A stretch of DNA of 64,000 bases from DASQZT01 sp963728965 (GTDB lineage: Bacteria > Acidobacteriota > Terriglobia > Bryobacterales > Bryobacteraceae): NCBI GenBank assembly GCA_963728965.1, contig CAVSMH010000006.1, positions 186,001 through 250,000 on the forward strand. The letters are read 5' to 3'. The notes below the pieces were generated by a model. The model did no database searches. It saw nothing but the letters and a program-made list of their open reading frames with translations, and had not been told where the DNA came from. Positions 18,183 to 25,911 of this stretch are shown piece by piece. Position numbers and translations under genes: made by a program. Every line of letters begins with the position of its first letter. The stretch's first letter is position 1.

Positions 18183-19067
18183 ATGGCACACACTACCGCG
18201 ATTCTGCTGCTGGCAGGGGCCGCCGCCTGCCACGCGCAAACCCTGGCCGGGGTGATCGACATCCACATCCATGCGGACCCGGACAGCCTGCCGCGAAAAA
18301 TCGACGCGATCGACGTGGCGCGGATGGCGAAGGAGCGCGGCATGCGCGGGCTGGTGCTGAAGAACCACTACGAGCCGACGGCATCGCTCGCGTACATAGT
18401 GCGCAAGGTGGTGCCGGGGATCGAGGTGTTCGGCGGGATCGATTTGAACCGGACGGTAGGAGGCGTCAACCCGGCGGCGGTGGAGCGGATGACGATGGTG
18501 AAGGGCGGATGGGGGCGGGTAGTCTGGATGCCGACCTTCGACGCCGAAAACCAGGTGCGTTTCTCGAAGGAGGACCGGCCGTTCGTGGCGGTGTCGAAAG
18601 GCGGGCAACTGCTGCCGGAGGTGAAGGAGGTGATCGGGCTGGCGGCGAAGCACAAGCTGACGCTGGAGACCGGCCACTCGTCGCCGGCGGAAGGGCTGAT
18701 GATCATTCGCGAGGCGCGGCGGCAGGGAGTAGCGCAGATCGTGGTGACGCACGCGATGATCGCGCCGGTGCACATGACGGTGGCGGAGATGCGGGAAGCG
18801 GCGAAGGAGGGTGCGTGGATCGAGTTCGTGTACAACGGGCTGGTGGGACCGGGGCGGGAATTCACGATTGCCGACTACGCGAACGCGATTCGAGCGGTGG
18901 GGCCGGCATCGTGCATCCTGGCGAGCGACCTGGGACAGCCGGCCAACCCGCTGCCGGCGGACGGGCTTGCGACCTTTCTGAGCGAGCTTGGCAAGCAGGG
19001 GTTCACGCAGGCGGAGATGGATGGGATGTCGAAGGGGAATCCGGCGCGGGCGCTGGGATTGCGGTGA
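18183..19067 (+). CDS. Secreted DUF6282 family, amidohydrolase-like protein
   Basis: 294 residues with a signal peptide (about residues 1-19, ends ACHAQ). IDIHIHADPD just after it is the metal-binding HxH of the amidohydrolase/TIM-barrel hydrolase family, followed by VLKNHYEPT, LETGHSSP and VVTHAM, which add His ligands, and ILASDLGQP with the late Asp. A periplasmic or extracellular metal-dependent hydrolase is indicated; the substrate is unknown. It is divergent from hypF with only 19 bases between, and no hydrogenase link is evident. Confidence 0.8.
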   Translation: MAHTTAILLLAGAAACHAQTLAGVIDIHIHADPDSLPRKIDAIDVARMAKERGMRGLVLKNHYEPTASLAYIVRKVVPGIEVFGGIDLNRTVGGVNPAAVERMTMVKGGWGRVVWMPTFDAENQVRFSKEDRPFVAVSKGGQLLPEVKEVIGLAAKHKLTLETGHSSPAEGLMIIREARRQGVAQIVVTHAMIAPVHMTVAEMREAAKEGAWIEFVYNGLVGPGREFTIADYANAIRAVGPASCILASDLGQPANPLPADGLATFLSELGKQGFTQAEMDGMSKGNPARALGLR

Positions 19068-19074
19068 GAGGGCG

Positions 19075-19281
19075 TTACTCGAGGATATCTTCTACCCGAT
19101 CGGGCAGCGGACCGGTCATGTCGTGGAGTTTTTCGAAGAGGTCGTCGTAGAGCGCGGCGTAGGCTTCGATGGACGGGTCGGATTGGCGCGGCTCGGCGAA
19201 CGTGCGGCGCATCTGGCGGACAGCGACCAGCAGGAGCTTCAGTTCGTCGTCCGTGAATCCGAACGCTTGGGGGGTGGGCAT
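19075..19281 (-). CDS. Small hypothetical protein
   Basis: 68 residues, not recognised. The start at 19281 is preferred to the further upstream one because the upstream part is low-complexity and the following sequence (FGFTDDELKLLLVAVRQMRR) looks like a real helix. It is predicted to be all-alpha, acidic towards the C-terminus, and without membrane segments. It converges on the DUF6282 gene with 7 bases between the stops. Only the plausible codon use and coherent helical pattern support it. Confidence 0.55.
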   Translation of the reverse strand: MPTPQAFGFTDDELKLLLVAVRQMRRTFAEPRQSDPSIEAYAALYDDLFEKLHDMTGPLPDRVEDILE

Positions 19282-19536
19282 CGTCGTCGGTCCCAGTGTA
19301 GCGCGGGCGGCTGCGGGTGACACCGGCGTCGGCGCGTCCCCGAGGGGGCGACAGGAATCAACCCGGTTTTCAGGATCGCACACGGGGGCTTGGGCGACGG
19401 AGCGGGAGGGCGGGAAGCGATCGGGATAAGTCGCTTCGGGAGAGTGGGTTGGAAAAACTTAGCGGAGTGGTGAATGCACATTGGGGTTCGCGGCAGCCGC
19501 CGGAACGATTGGGGTCGCGGCCGCGTCTAAATCCTT

Positions 19537-20094
19537 GTGAAGCGCTCGGCATATGGTGTCCTTTCGATTGGGCTTGTGGTGATGCTGGGGGCCGCCACGA
19601 CGGACTACCTGGCGGCCAAGAAGAAGTTCGACCAGATCGAGAGCGAACGTTTACAGCCGGGAAGCCGGGTGGTGCTGACGACTCAGGAGTTGAATGCGTG
19701 GGTGGAGAAAGAGGTTCCGGACGGGGTGCGGAATGCCAAGCTCCAGATCACCTCTCCCGGTGTGGCGGTGGGCAGCGCCCTGGTGGATTTCGGTAAGCTG
19801 CGCCGCGCCCAGGGGTCGGAGCCGGGGTGGCTGATGTCCAAACTGCTCGATGGCGAACGGCCGGTGAAGGTCACGGCGCGGATTCAATCGGGGAGCGGAC
19901 GGGCCACCGTGGATGTGCAGAAAGTAGAGATTTCGGGGATGGTGATAGACGGGAACACGCTCGACTTTCTGATCCAGAATCTGCTGCTGCCGCTGTACCC
20001 GGACGCGGTGGTGGGACGGCCGTTTGAACTGGGCCACCGCATCGAGAAGTTGGAGGTGCGGCCGGTGGCGGTGGCGGTGCTGATCGGCAAATAA
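19537..20094 (+). CDS. Hypothetical secreted protein
   Basis: 185 residues, function not recognised. A hydrophobic N-terminus (residues 5-22) is a likely signal peptide or anchor. The rest alternates beta-strand segments such as SRVVLTTQELNAWVEKEV, GVAVGSALVDFGKL and VKVTARIQSG. It is reminiscent of periplasmic lipid-binding beta-proteins, but I cannot assign a family. It starts with GTG; no strong ribosome site is visible. The 255 bases upstream hold nothing I can support. Confidence 0.65.
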   Translation: MKRSAYGVLSIGLVVMLGAATTDYLAAKKKFDQIESERLQPGSRVVLTTQELNAWVEKEVPDGVRNAKLQITSPGVAVGSALVDFGKLRRAQGSEPGWLMSKLLDGERPVKVTARIQSGSGRATVDVQKVEISGMVIDGNTLDFLIQNLLLPLYPDAVVGRPFELGHRIEKLEVRPVAVAVLIGK

Positions 20095-20253
20095 GCGGGC
20101 GGGGACGACGACGATAAGGGCAGGTAACCGGACTCCGGTCCCTGGTGATGATCCGCGATCCCGCACCACCTCTTCGCTCTCATTTTAGCCTGGAACACCC
20201 GGCATCCGCGCTATCGCCAATGCGTTTGACTCGGTGGTTGCACCGGCTTGAGC

Positions 20254-20916
20254 CTATAGTCGAAGGCGCCGCCGGCCGGAACCCGCCAGGAGTGCCAGCC
20301 CGCCGAACAACGTCGCCAGTGTCCCAGGTTCGGGTACGGCGGTGGTGCCGGTGATCGTAATCTGCCCGGCCGACAGCGTCTGGATCGGCAGGTTTGCCCC
20401 CGTCGGATCCGCCAGACCAGTCGTCGGAAAATCCCCCAAAGTCACCGGAAAAACCCCCGGAGCGGCCCCGGGCGACACGTCGAAGAGGATATGGCCAAGC
20501 CCCACCGTGGTACCGGCCCCCAGCGTTGAACCGGAGAGCGCAACCGCAAAAACATCCGAAGTGTTTAAGGACGGTCCGCTCGTCGGCCCCGTCAAGTCCG
20601 GGCCGAATAGAGAAAATCCATCGAAGATATAGGGGGCCGAAGTCGAGGTATTGGCATCCTGAAAACTGATATTCGGATTGCCGGTCGAAATGCCGAAGCT
20701 GAAGCCGGCCACCGTAATCGCAGATGGTCCGGTATTGATCAACTGCACGTTGAACGTATTGCCCGACGACCCTGGCGCGGCGGTTGCCGATTGCACCGAC
20801 ATGATCAGCGATGCACTCGCACTTGCCGGGCAGAATAATACCGCGGCGACAGCGGCAGCCAATACCGTCGAAAGCAAGCCTTGGCGGCCGCAGGAATTGA
20901 GCTGAAGTTTCATCAT
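20254..20916 (-). CDS. PEP-CTERM sorted surface protein with a cohesin-like beta-sandwich
   Basis: About 220 residues. After the signal peptide (ending ASASA) comes a single beta-sandwich with the pattern SVQSATAAPGSSGNTFNVQL, VAGFSFGIST and SDVFAVALSG, similar to cohesin-type modules. The C-terminus is a classic PEP-CTERM tag: VPEPGTL, a hydrophobic span, then GRRRLRL, read by an exosortase/archaeosortase-type enzyme that is not in this window. ATG 20916 (next to GGAGGT) is chosen over an in-frame ATG at 20994; both lie in a duplicated start region. It follows the BACON/dockerin gene on the same strand by about 110 bases. Confidence 0.82.
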   Translation of the reverse strand: MMKLQLNSCGRQGLLSTVLAAAVAAVLFCPASASASLIMSVQSATAAPGSSGNTFNVQLINTGPSAITVAGFSFGISTGNPNISFQDANTSTSAPYIFDGFSLFGPDLTGPTSGPSLNTSDVFAVALSGSTLGAGTTVGLGHILFDVSPGAAPGVFPVTLGDFPTTGLADPTGANLPIQTLSAGQITITGTTAVPEPGTLATLFGGLALLAGSGRRRLRL

Positions 20917-21005
20917 ACCTCCGGTTGCACTCGAGTCACTCAGTATTCGGCGCACCCTCCCAGTTGAGCAGGAACTGAGCTGAAATTTCATCATGCCTCG
21001 GGCTG
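20892..21005. repeat. Duplicated translation-initiation segment before the PEP-CTERM gene
   Basis: Two 36-base copies (20892-20927 and 20970-21005) differ at about 5 positions and lie exactly 78 bases apart, so the frame is kept. Read on the minus strand each carries a GAGG-type ribosome site directly before ATGATGAA. Two possible starts 26 codons apart result. Confidence 0.75.
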
Positions 21006-21027
21006 CTTCTGTCCATTAGTGCGCATT

Positions 21028-24000
21028 TTAAGGCAGCGAGGTTCCGATCCTCGTCCGAACCAGTTGGACGTCCCGGATGGTCAGGGCTCCGTCGCCATTC
21101 AGGTCCGCGAACTGAGTATACGCGGCGGCGATCGCGTTGTTGACCCCCACCAGGTCTGCAGCGCTCACCACGCCATCGTCGTTAAAGTCTCCAAAGAGGA
21201 CGTGCAGGGTTTGCGCGAAACCCGCGCCGCCGCCGAGGGTTGCCCCGGAGGTCGCAGTGAGCGCGTTCGGCCCCGACCCCGCCAAAGTAGCCGAGAAACT
21301 CCCCTGGGTGAGCGGTGCTATAGCCCATGTCAGCGTGTTGGTGCCAAGCCCGGTGAAGCCGGTGGCCGCGACGCCGCCCAAGCTATTCGCATTCCCGCTG
21401 GTCACGGTCTGTGAGAACACCACCTGGATTCCGCTGATCTGCCAGGGCAGACGGACCCGCGACGCGCCGGTCATATCGTAAACCTGGGACCCCCACATTA
21501 CCCGAAACGAGAGGACGCTGAGTGGAGCCGCCACGCTGAAACCGTTCGCCAGCATTGCCACCTCGGTGCCGGTCGTGAGGGTCACGTTCCGAGTGCCCGC
21601 TGCCGCATTCCCGGCAATGGAAATATTGGCGATCGCCGCGGTCGCGCTGTTCACCGTGAGGCTATTCACCGTGATTCCGGCGCCGAAGCTGGCGGTCGTG
21701 GTCCCCTGGACGAAGTTCGTGTTCTGGCCGACGATGGCCACGCTGGTCAGCGTCTGCCCGGCCTGACCTGAATTGGGGGTCACCGAGTTGATAGCTGGGG
21801 CACTCGTGACCGTGAACCCGCCCGCGAGCATTGCCACCTCGGTGCCGGTCGTGAGGGTCACGTTCCGAGTGCCCGCTGCCGCATTCCCGGCAATGGAAAT
21901 ATTGGCGATCGCCGCGGTCGCGCTGTTCACCGTTAGGCTATTCACCGTGATTCCGGAGCCGAAGCTGGCGGTCGTGGTTCCCTGGACGAAGTTCGTGTTC
22001 TGGCCGACGATGGCCACGCTGGTCAGCGTCTGCCCGGCCTGACCCGAATTGGGCGTCACCGAGGTAATGGCTGGGGCACTCGAACCAGTCACGGTCAGGA
22101 TCACCGGGATCGTCATTGCCGAAGAGCCATTCCCCTCCACTGTGGTCACGATTTCGCCCGTGTATATTCCGACGGGCAGTGAAGGGCTGGCAACGATGTT
22201 CGCCGTGATGGCACGCGGCGTTGCACAGCAATTGAAGCCCGCCACGGTTACCGATAGCCAAGGGCTGCCGTTGGCTGTGTACCAGTTGTGATCGAAGTCG
22301 AAGTTGGTTCCTGTACTCGCGATCGTCACGTCCTTCGATGGGGGATTTGCGCCCCCAAACGGCTTGGTAAAGGTAATGGCCGGCAGCTGGATGTGAACAT
22401 TCGCGCCCACCGTCACACTCACCGGTATTGTGGCCGTGCTTCCGGCGGAGCGGAATACCAGCTCTCCGACGAAGGATCCCGGCAACAGGCCTCCTCCCGG
22501 CAAAGCGGACGCCGCAACGCCCACTTGCACCGTTGCCGGGAAAGTCCCGGCCATGGCTGAGACGGTGAGCCAGTTTCCGCCGTCGGAAGTGGTTGCCTCC
22601 AGCGTCCAATCCAGAGTTCCCGGTCCACGCTTGCGCAGTTGGACCTCCTGCAGCGCCGGGTTGCCGGCCCCCGGGATGAAGGAGAAGCTCATTCCGCCCT
22701 GCACATCGTCGATAAAGGTCGCCATAGGTGGCACGATGGTGAGCGTGACCGGCACCGTGATCGCGCTGCCCCCGTTGATCTCCGGCCCGGTGAAGACGAT
22801 CTCGCCGGCATAGGTGCCCACCGGAAGCGTGGGATCGGCCGTCACCACGGCAGTCACGGCGCGCGGCGTGGTGCAGCAATTGAATCCAACCGCCACCGCT
22901 TTCAGCCAGGCGCCGCCCGACGACGTGTACACGCTGGTGTCGAAATTGAAGTTCGCCCCCGTGCTGGCAATCAGCAGTTCCTGCGGCAGGGGATCGTTGC
23001 CGCCAAACACCTTGGTGAAGCTGATGCCGTTCACCTGGCGAAAAATGTCGGCCCCGACGACAACACTCACCGGCACCGTGACACTACCGCCGGTAGCCTG
23101 TGTAAACACCAATTGCCCGATGAACTGCCCCGGCACAGCGCCGCCGTTCGGCAGATTCCCCACCGCCACTCCGACTGTCACGAGCGAGGGCGCCGTTCCG
23201 CTATTCGGAGAAGCCGTCAGCCAGTCTCCGCCGTCCGCCGTGCTCGCCGTCACCGACCAGTCAAGCGAGCCCTGGCCGCCGTTCACCAGCTGGAATGTCT
23301 GACTGGTGAGTTTAGTGTTTCCGGTCTTCAGACTGAAGGCCAGATGGCCGGGAACATTGTTGAAGAACGGCACCCCGGCAGGCTTCACCGTCAGAGTTAC
23401 CGGCACCGTGATGGCGCTGGCTCCGTTGATCTCGGGCCCCGTGAAGACGATCTCGCCGGTGTAGGTTCCAACCGGCATCGCCACGCCGGTGGTCACTACC
23501 ACGTTCACGGCGCGCGGCGTGGTGCAGCAGTTGAAACCCACCGCGACTACCTTCAACCAGTTGCCGCCCGAAGACGTGTACCAGTTCGTATCGAAATTGA
23601 AGTTGTTCGCGGTGCTGGGCACGGTCAGTACCTGCGGCAGGGGATCGGTGCCGCCGAACACTTTTTCGAAGCCGATGCCATTCACTTGTTGAAAGATGTC
23701 GTTACCGACAACGACACTGACTGGCACTGTAACCGTGTCTCCCGCAGAGTTGAAAAACACCAGCTCACCGATAAACTGGCCCGCAAAATGGCCGCCCCCG
23801 GGCAGGTTCGGCACCGATATCCCTACGTTGACCTCGGAAGGCGCCGTTCCGCCAGTCGCCGATACCGTCAACCAGTCGCCGGCGTCGGCTGTGGTTTTGG
23901 CCAGGGTCCAATTGAGATTCCCCTGCCCGCCATTCAAGACCTGAATCGCCTGACTGCTGATCCTGACGCCGCCGGTCTTCAAGGCAAAGCCCAGCTGGCC

Positions 24001-25116
24001 CGGGAGGTTATTGAAGAACGCTCCTCCAGGGGGTTCGACCGTTAGGGTGACGGGCACGGTCATCGACGCGGCACCGTTGATCTCCGGCCCCGTGAAAACG
24101 ATCTCACCGGCGTACGTGCCTGCGGGCATGGCGACGTTGGTGGTCACTACCACGTTCACGGCGCGGGGGGTGGTGCAGCAGTTGAATCCCACCGGAACCA
24201 CCTTCAGCCAGTTACCGCCCGAGGAAGTGTACACGTCGGTATCGAAATTGAAATTGTTGCCGGTGCTGGGGACAGTCACTACCTGCGGCAGCGGGTCGCT
24301 GCCACCGAATGGCTTGCTGAAGCTCAGGCGGTTAATCTGCCTGAAATTGTCGGTATTCACAACCACGCTCACAGGCACCGTGACACTACCGCCCGAGGCC
24401 TGCGTGAACACCAGATGTCCTGTGAACTTGCCCGCGACAAGGCCGCTGCCGGGCAAGCTCGAAACCGTCACGCCCACGGTCACGAGCGAAGGTGCGGTCC
24501 CGCTTCCTGGGGAGACCATCAACCAGTTGCCGCCATCCGCGGTGCTCCCGACGACGCCCCAGTTCAGCGTTCCGCCTCCGCCGTTCATCACCTGAATGGT
24601 TCGATTCGAGATGTTGGTGTCCATCGTCTTGAGTGTGAAACTCAGTTGGCCGGGAATGTTGTTGAAGAACGGACTGCCTGTTGGCTCAACGGTCAGAGTT
24701 ACCGGAACCACCATCATGGTCGAGGGCTTATTGAAGACGGCGAATGTAATCTGACCCGTGTAGATCCCCGCCGGCATCGAGGCGCTGGTAGTGACGCGGA
24801 CGGTAATCGCGCGCGGCGTGGCGCAGCAGTTGAACCCAGTCGCCACCGTGGACAGCCAGTTGCCTCCGGAATTGGTACTTTCCACGCGGGTGAAGTCGAA
24901 ATTCGAGTCAGCGGCGGTGATTTCGATGATCTGTGGCAGCGGGTCTGTACCGCCAAACGTTTTCACAAAGGACAGCGGCGCCACCGGTGTGAATGTCTGT
25001 CCCTCGAGCGCCCCGCCAAACATGAGAAAGCCAATTGCCAGGCACGCCAGGCGTGTGAAGCTCCCGCCGTGTTTCGGTTGAGTTCCATTTGCGGTTCTGT
25101 GCCTCTTCGACAACAT
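21028..25116 (-). CDS. Large secreted BACON-repeat protein with two IPT-like repeats and a dockerin-like C-terminus
   Basis: 1362 residues. A signal peptide (ends LEGQ near residue 40) is followed by nine beta-sandwich modules of about 105-110 residues in strict A-B-A-B order (about residues 41-1000). A modules carry FGGxDPLPQ and an invariant GFNCC(A/T)TPRA with vicinal cysteines. B modules start with FFNNxPGQL and carry DGGNWLxVSP and GTAPSLVTVGV, a BACON-type pattern. Two near-identical 92-residue IPT-like repeats (SVTPNSGQAGQTLTSVAIVG) come next. The last 60 residues hold two calcium-loop motifs, DFNDDGVVSAADLVGVNN and DLNGDGALTIRDVQLVR, as in dockerin type I. BACON domains bind mucin or carbohydrate, dockerins bind cohesins, so a surface-attached glycan binder is likely. 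It is divergent from an ECF sigma factor. Confidence 0.85.
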   Translation of the reverse strand: MLSKRHRTANGTQPKHGGSFTRLACLAIGFLMFGGALEGQTFTPVAPLSFVKTFGGTDPLPQIIEITAADSNFDFTRVESTNSGGNWLSTVATGFNCCATPRAITVRVTTSASMPAGIYTGQITFAVFNKPSTMMVVPVTLTVEPTGSPFFNNIPGQLSFTLKTMDTNISNRTIQVMNGGGGTLNWGVVGSTADGGNWLMVSPGSGTAPSLVTVGVTVSSLPGSGLVAGKFTGHLVFTQASGGSVTVPVSVVVNTDNFRQINRLSFSKPFGGSDPLPQVVTVPSTGNNFNFDTDVYTSSGGNWLKVVPVGFNCCTTPRAVNVVVTTNVAMPAGTYAGEIVFTGPEINGAASMTVPVTLTVEPPGGAFFNNLPGQLGFALKTGGVRISSQAIQVLNGGQGNLNWTLAKTTADAGDWLTVSATGGTAPSEVNVGISVPNLPGGGHFAGQFIGELVFFNSAGDTVTVPVSVVVGNDIFQQVNGIGFEKVFGGTDPLPQVLTVPSTANNFNFDTNWYTSSGGNWLKVVAVGFNCCTTPRAVNVVVTTGVAMPVGTYTGEIVFTGPEINGASAITVPVTLTVKPAGVPFFNNVPGHLAFSLKTGNTKLTSQTFQLVNGGQGSLDWSVTASTADGGDWLTASPNSGTAPSLVTVGVAVGNLPNGGAVPGQFIGQLVFTQATGGSVTVPVSVVVGADIFRQVNGISFTKVFGGNDPLPQELLIASTGANFNFDTSVYTSSGGAWLKAVAVGFNCCTTPRAVTAVVTADPTLPVGTYAGEIVFTGPEINGGSAITVPVTLTIVPPMATFIDDVQGGMSFSFIPGAGNPALQEVQLRKRGPGTLDWTLEATTSDGGNWLTVSAMAGTFPATVQVGVAASALPGGGLLPGSFVGELVFRSAGSTATIPVSVTVGANVHIQLPAITFTKPFGGANPPSKDVTIASTGTNFDFDHNWYTANGSPWLSVTVAGFNCCATPRAITANIVASPSLPVGIYTGEIVTTVEGNGSSAMTIPVILTVTGSSAPAITSVTPNSGQAGQTLTSVAIVGQNTNFVQGTTTASFGSGITVNSLTVNSATAAIANISIAGNAAAGTRNVTLTTGTEVAMLAGGFTVTSAPAINSVTPNSGQAGQTLTSVAIVGQNTNFVQGTTTASFGAGITVNSLTVNSATAAIANISIAGNAAAGTRNVTLTTGTEVAMLANGFSVAAPLSVLSFRVMWGSQVYDMTGASRVRLPWQISGIQVVFSQTVTSGNANSLGGVAATGFTGLGTNTLTWAIAPLTQGSFSATLAGSGPNALTATSGATLGGGAGFAQTLHVLFGDFNDDGVVSAADLVGVNNAIAAAYTQFADLNGDGALTIRDVQLVRTRIGTSLP
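21551..22080. repeat. Near-identical direct repeat of 276-bp period inside the BACON gene
   Basis: Copies at 21551-21804 and 21827-22080 are offset by 276 bases (92 codons) and differ at about eight positions by eye. They encode the two IPT-like repeats. The homogeneity points to a recent duplication or gene conversion. Confidence 0.85.
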
Positions 25117-25347
25117 GTCCCCTCCGCGGATGGTTCAAACACACTTCGCCGGGCAGGCTCGTGCCTTCTCAGAGGCATGCGGACAAAGGCGCACCAAGAG
25201 CTTTACACATGCCAAAACGAAGTGCTATCATGTTTCCGCTCGACAGAGCGGGATGCGCGTTCAGGTTCACTAGCTATTTCGTAAAAACCGGGTTCAGGCG
25301 GACACTCTCGTTGCCGATTTTCTTTGTCGACGTTCGGCTGGAGGGGT

Positions 25348-25911
25348 ATGACATCGGGGGATGGCAGGACTCTCGACAACGAGACATTCAGCGCGGCTTA
25401 CGACGAATTGCGGCGGCTCGCGAACAAAATCAATCGCCGCTACGACAATCAGACGCTCAACCCCACGGCCCTGGTGCACGAGGCGTATATCAAGCTGGCG
25501 GTCGCCAAGAGCCTCAAATTCGAATCCCCGCAGCATTTGAAGTACACCGTGATCCGCGCCATGAAGCATATACTTTTAGACGCGGCTCGGCGGAAGGCTG
25601 CGGCTATGCGCGGCGGCGGCGAGGCGCCCCTGCGGCGGGTCTCGCTGGACGATGAGGCGGATCGATCGGTTGCCTTCGACCCGCGGGAGCTTCTAGCCGT
25701 GGGCGATGCGTTGGAGGAGCTCTCGCGACAAAACGAATTCCAGGGGCGTGTCTTCGAGCTTCAGTTCTTTGGGGGATTACAGGTGGGGGAGATTGCAGAA
25801 CTCACGGGGTGCTCCGAAAAGAAGGTGCAGCGCTCTTTGCGTCTGGCGAAGGTATCCCTGCTGCTTCTGCTCGATCGGTCCTGCGGCGCGGTGCGGAAAG
25901 CTCGATCATGA
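25348..25911 (+). CDS. ECF-type sigma-70 factor of the acidobacterial/planctomycete family
   Basis: 187 residues. Region 2 reads LARRLANKINRR-type helices (YDELRRLANKINRRYDNQTL) with the characteristic NPTALVHEAYIKLA, and region 4 (FQGRVFELQFFGGLQVGEIAELTG) ends in a helix-turn-helix. This is the TIGR02999-like group common in Acidobacteria. ATG 25348 with GGAGGGG just before it is preferred to the TTG at 25324. It overlaps the kinase gene by ATGA, so the pair is translationally coupled and the kinase probably controls the sigma factor or its anti-factor. The 230-base divergent region upstream could hold promoters of both directions. Confidence 0.9.
   Translation: MTSGDGRTLDNETFSAAYDELRRLANKINRRYDNQTLNPTALVHEAYIKLAVAKSLKFESPQHLKYTVIRAMKHILLDAARRKAAAMRGGGEAPLRRVSLDDEADRSVAFDPRELLAVGDALEELSRQNEFQGRVFELQFFGGLQVGEIAELTGCSEKKVQRSLRLAKVSLLLLLDRSCGAVRKARS

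Noticed and set aside
17126..19150. A 674-codon frame across hypF and the DUF6282 gene
   Set aside because: It runs antisense to hypF and then out of frame in DUF6282, with no domain.
20128..20145. Small GC dyad (ACCGGA, TCCGGT) in the gap after the 19537 gene
   Set aside because: Loop of one base and no T-run; it cannot serve as a terminator.
21028..25116. CRISPR or mobile-element origin for the repeated DNA in the BACON gene
   Set aside because: Repeats are in-frame protein modules of 276 or about 650 bases, not short spaced palindromes, and no transposase or integrase is near.
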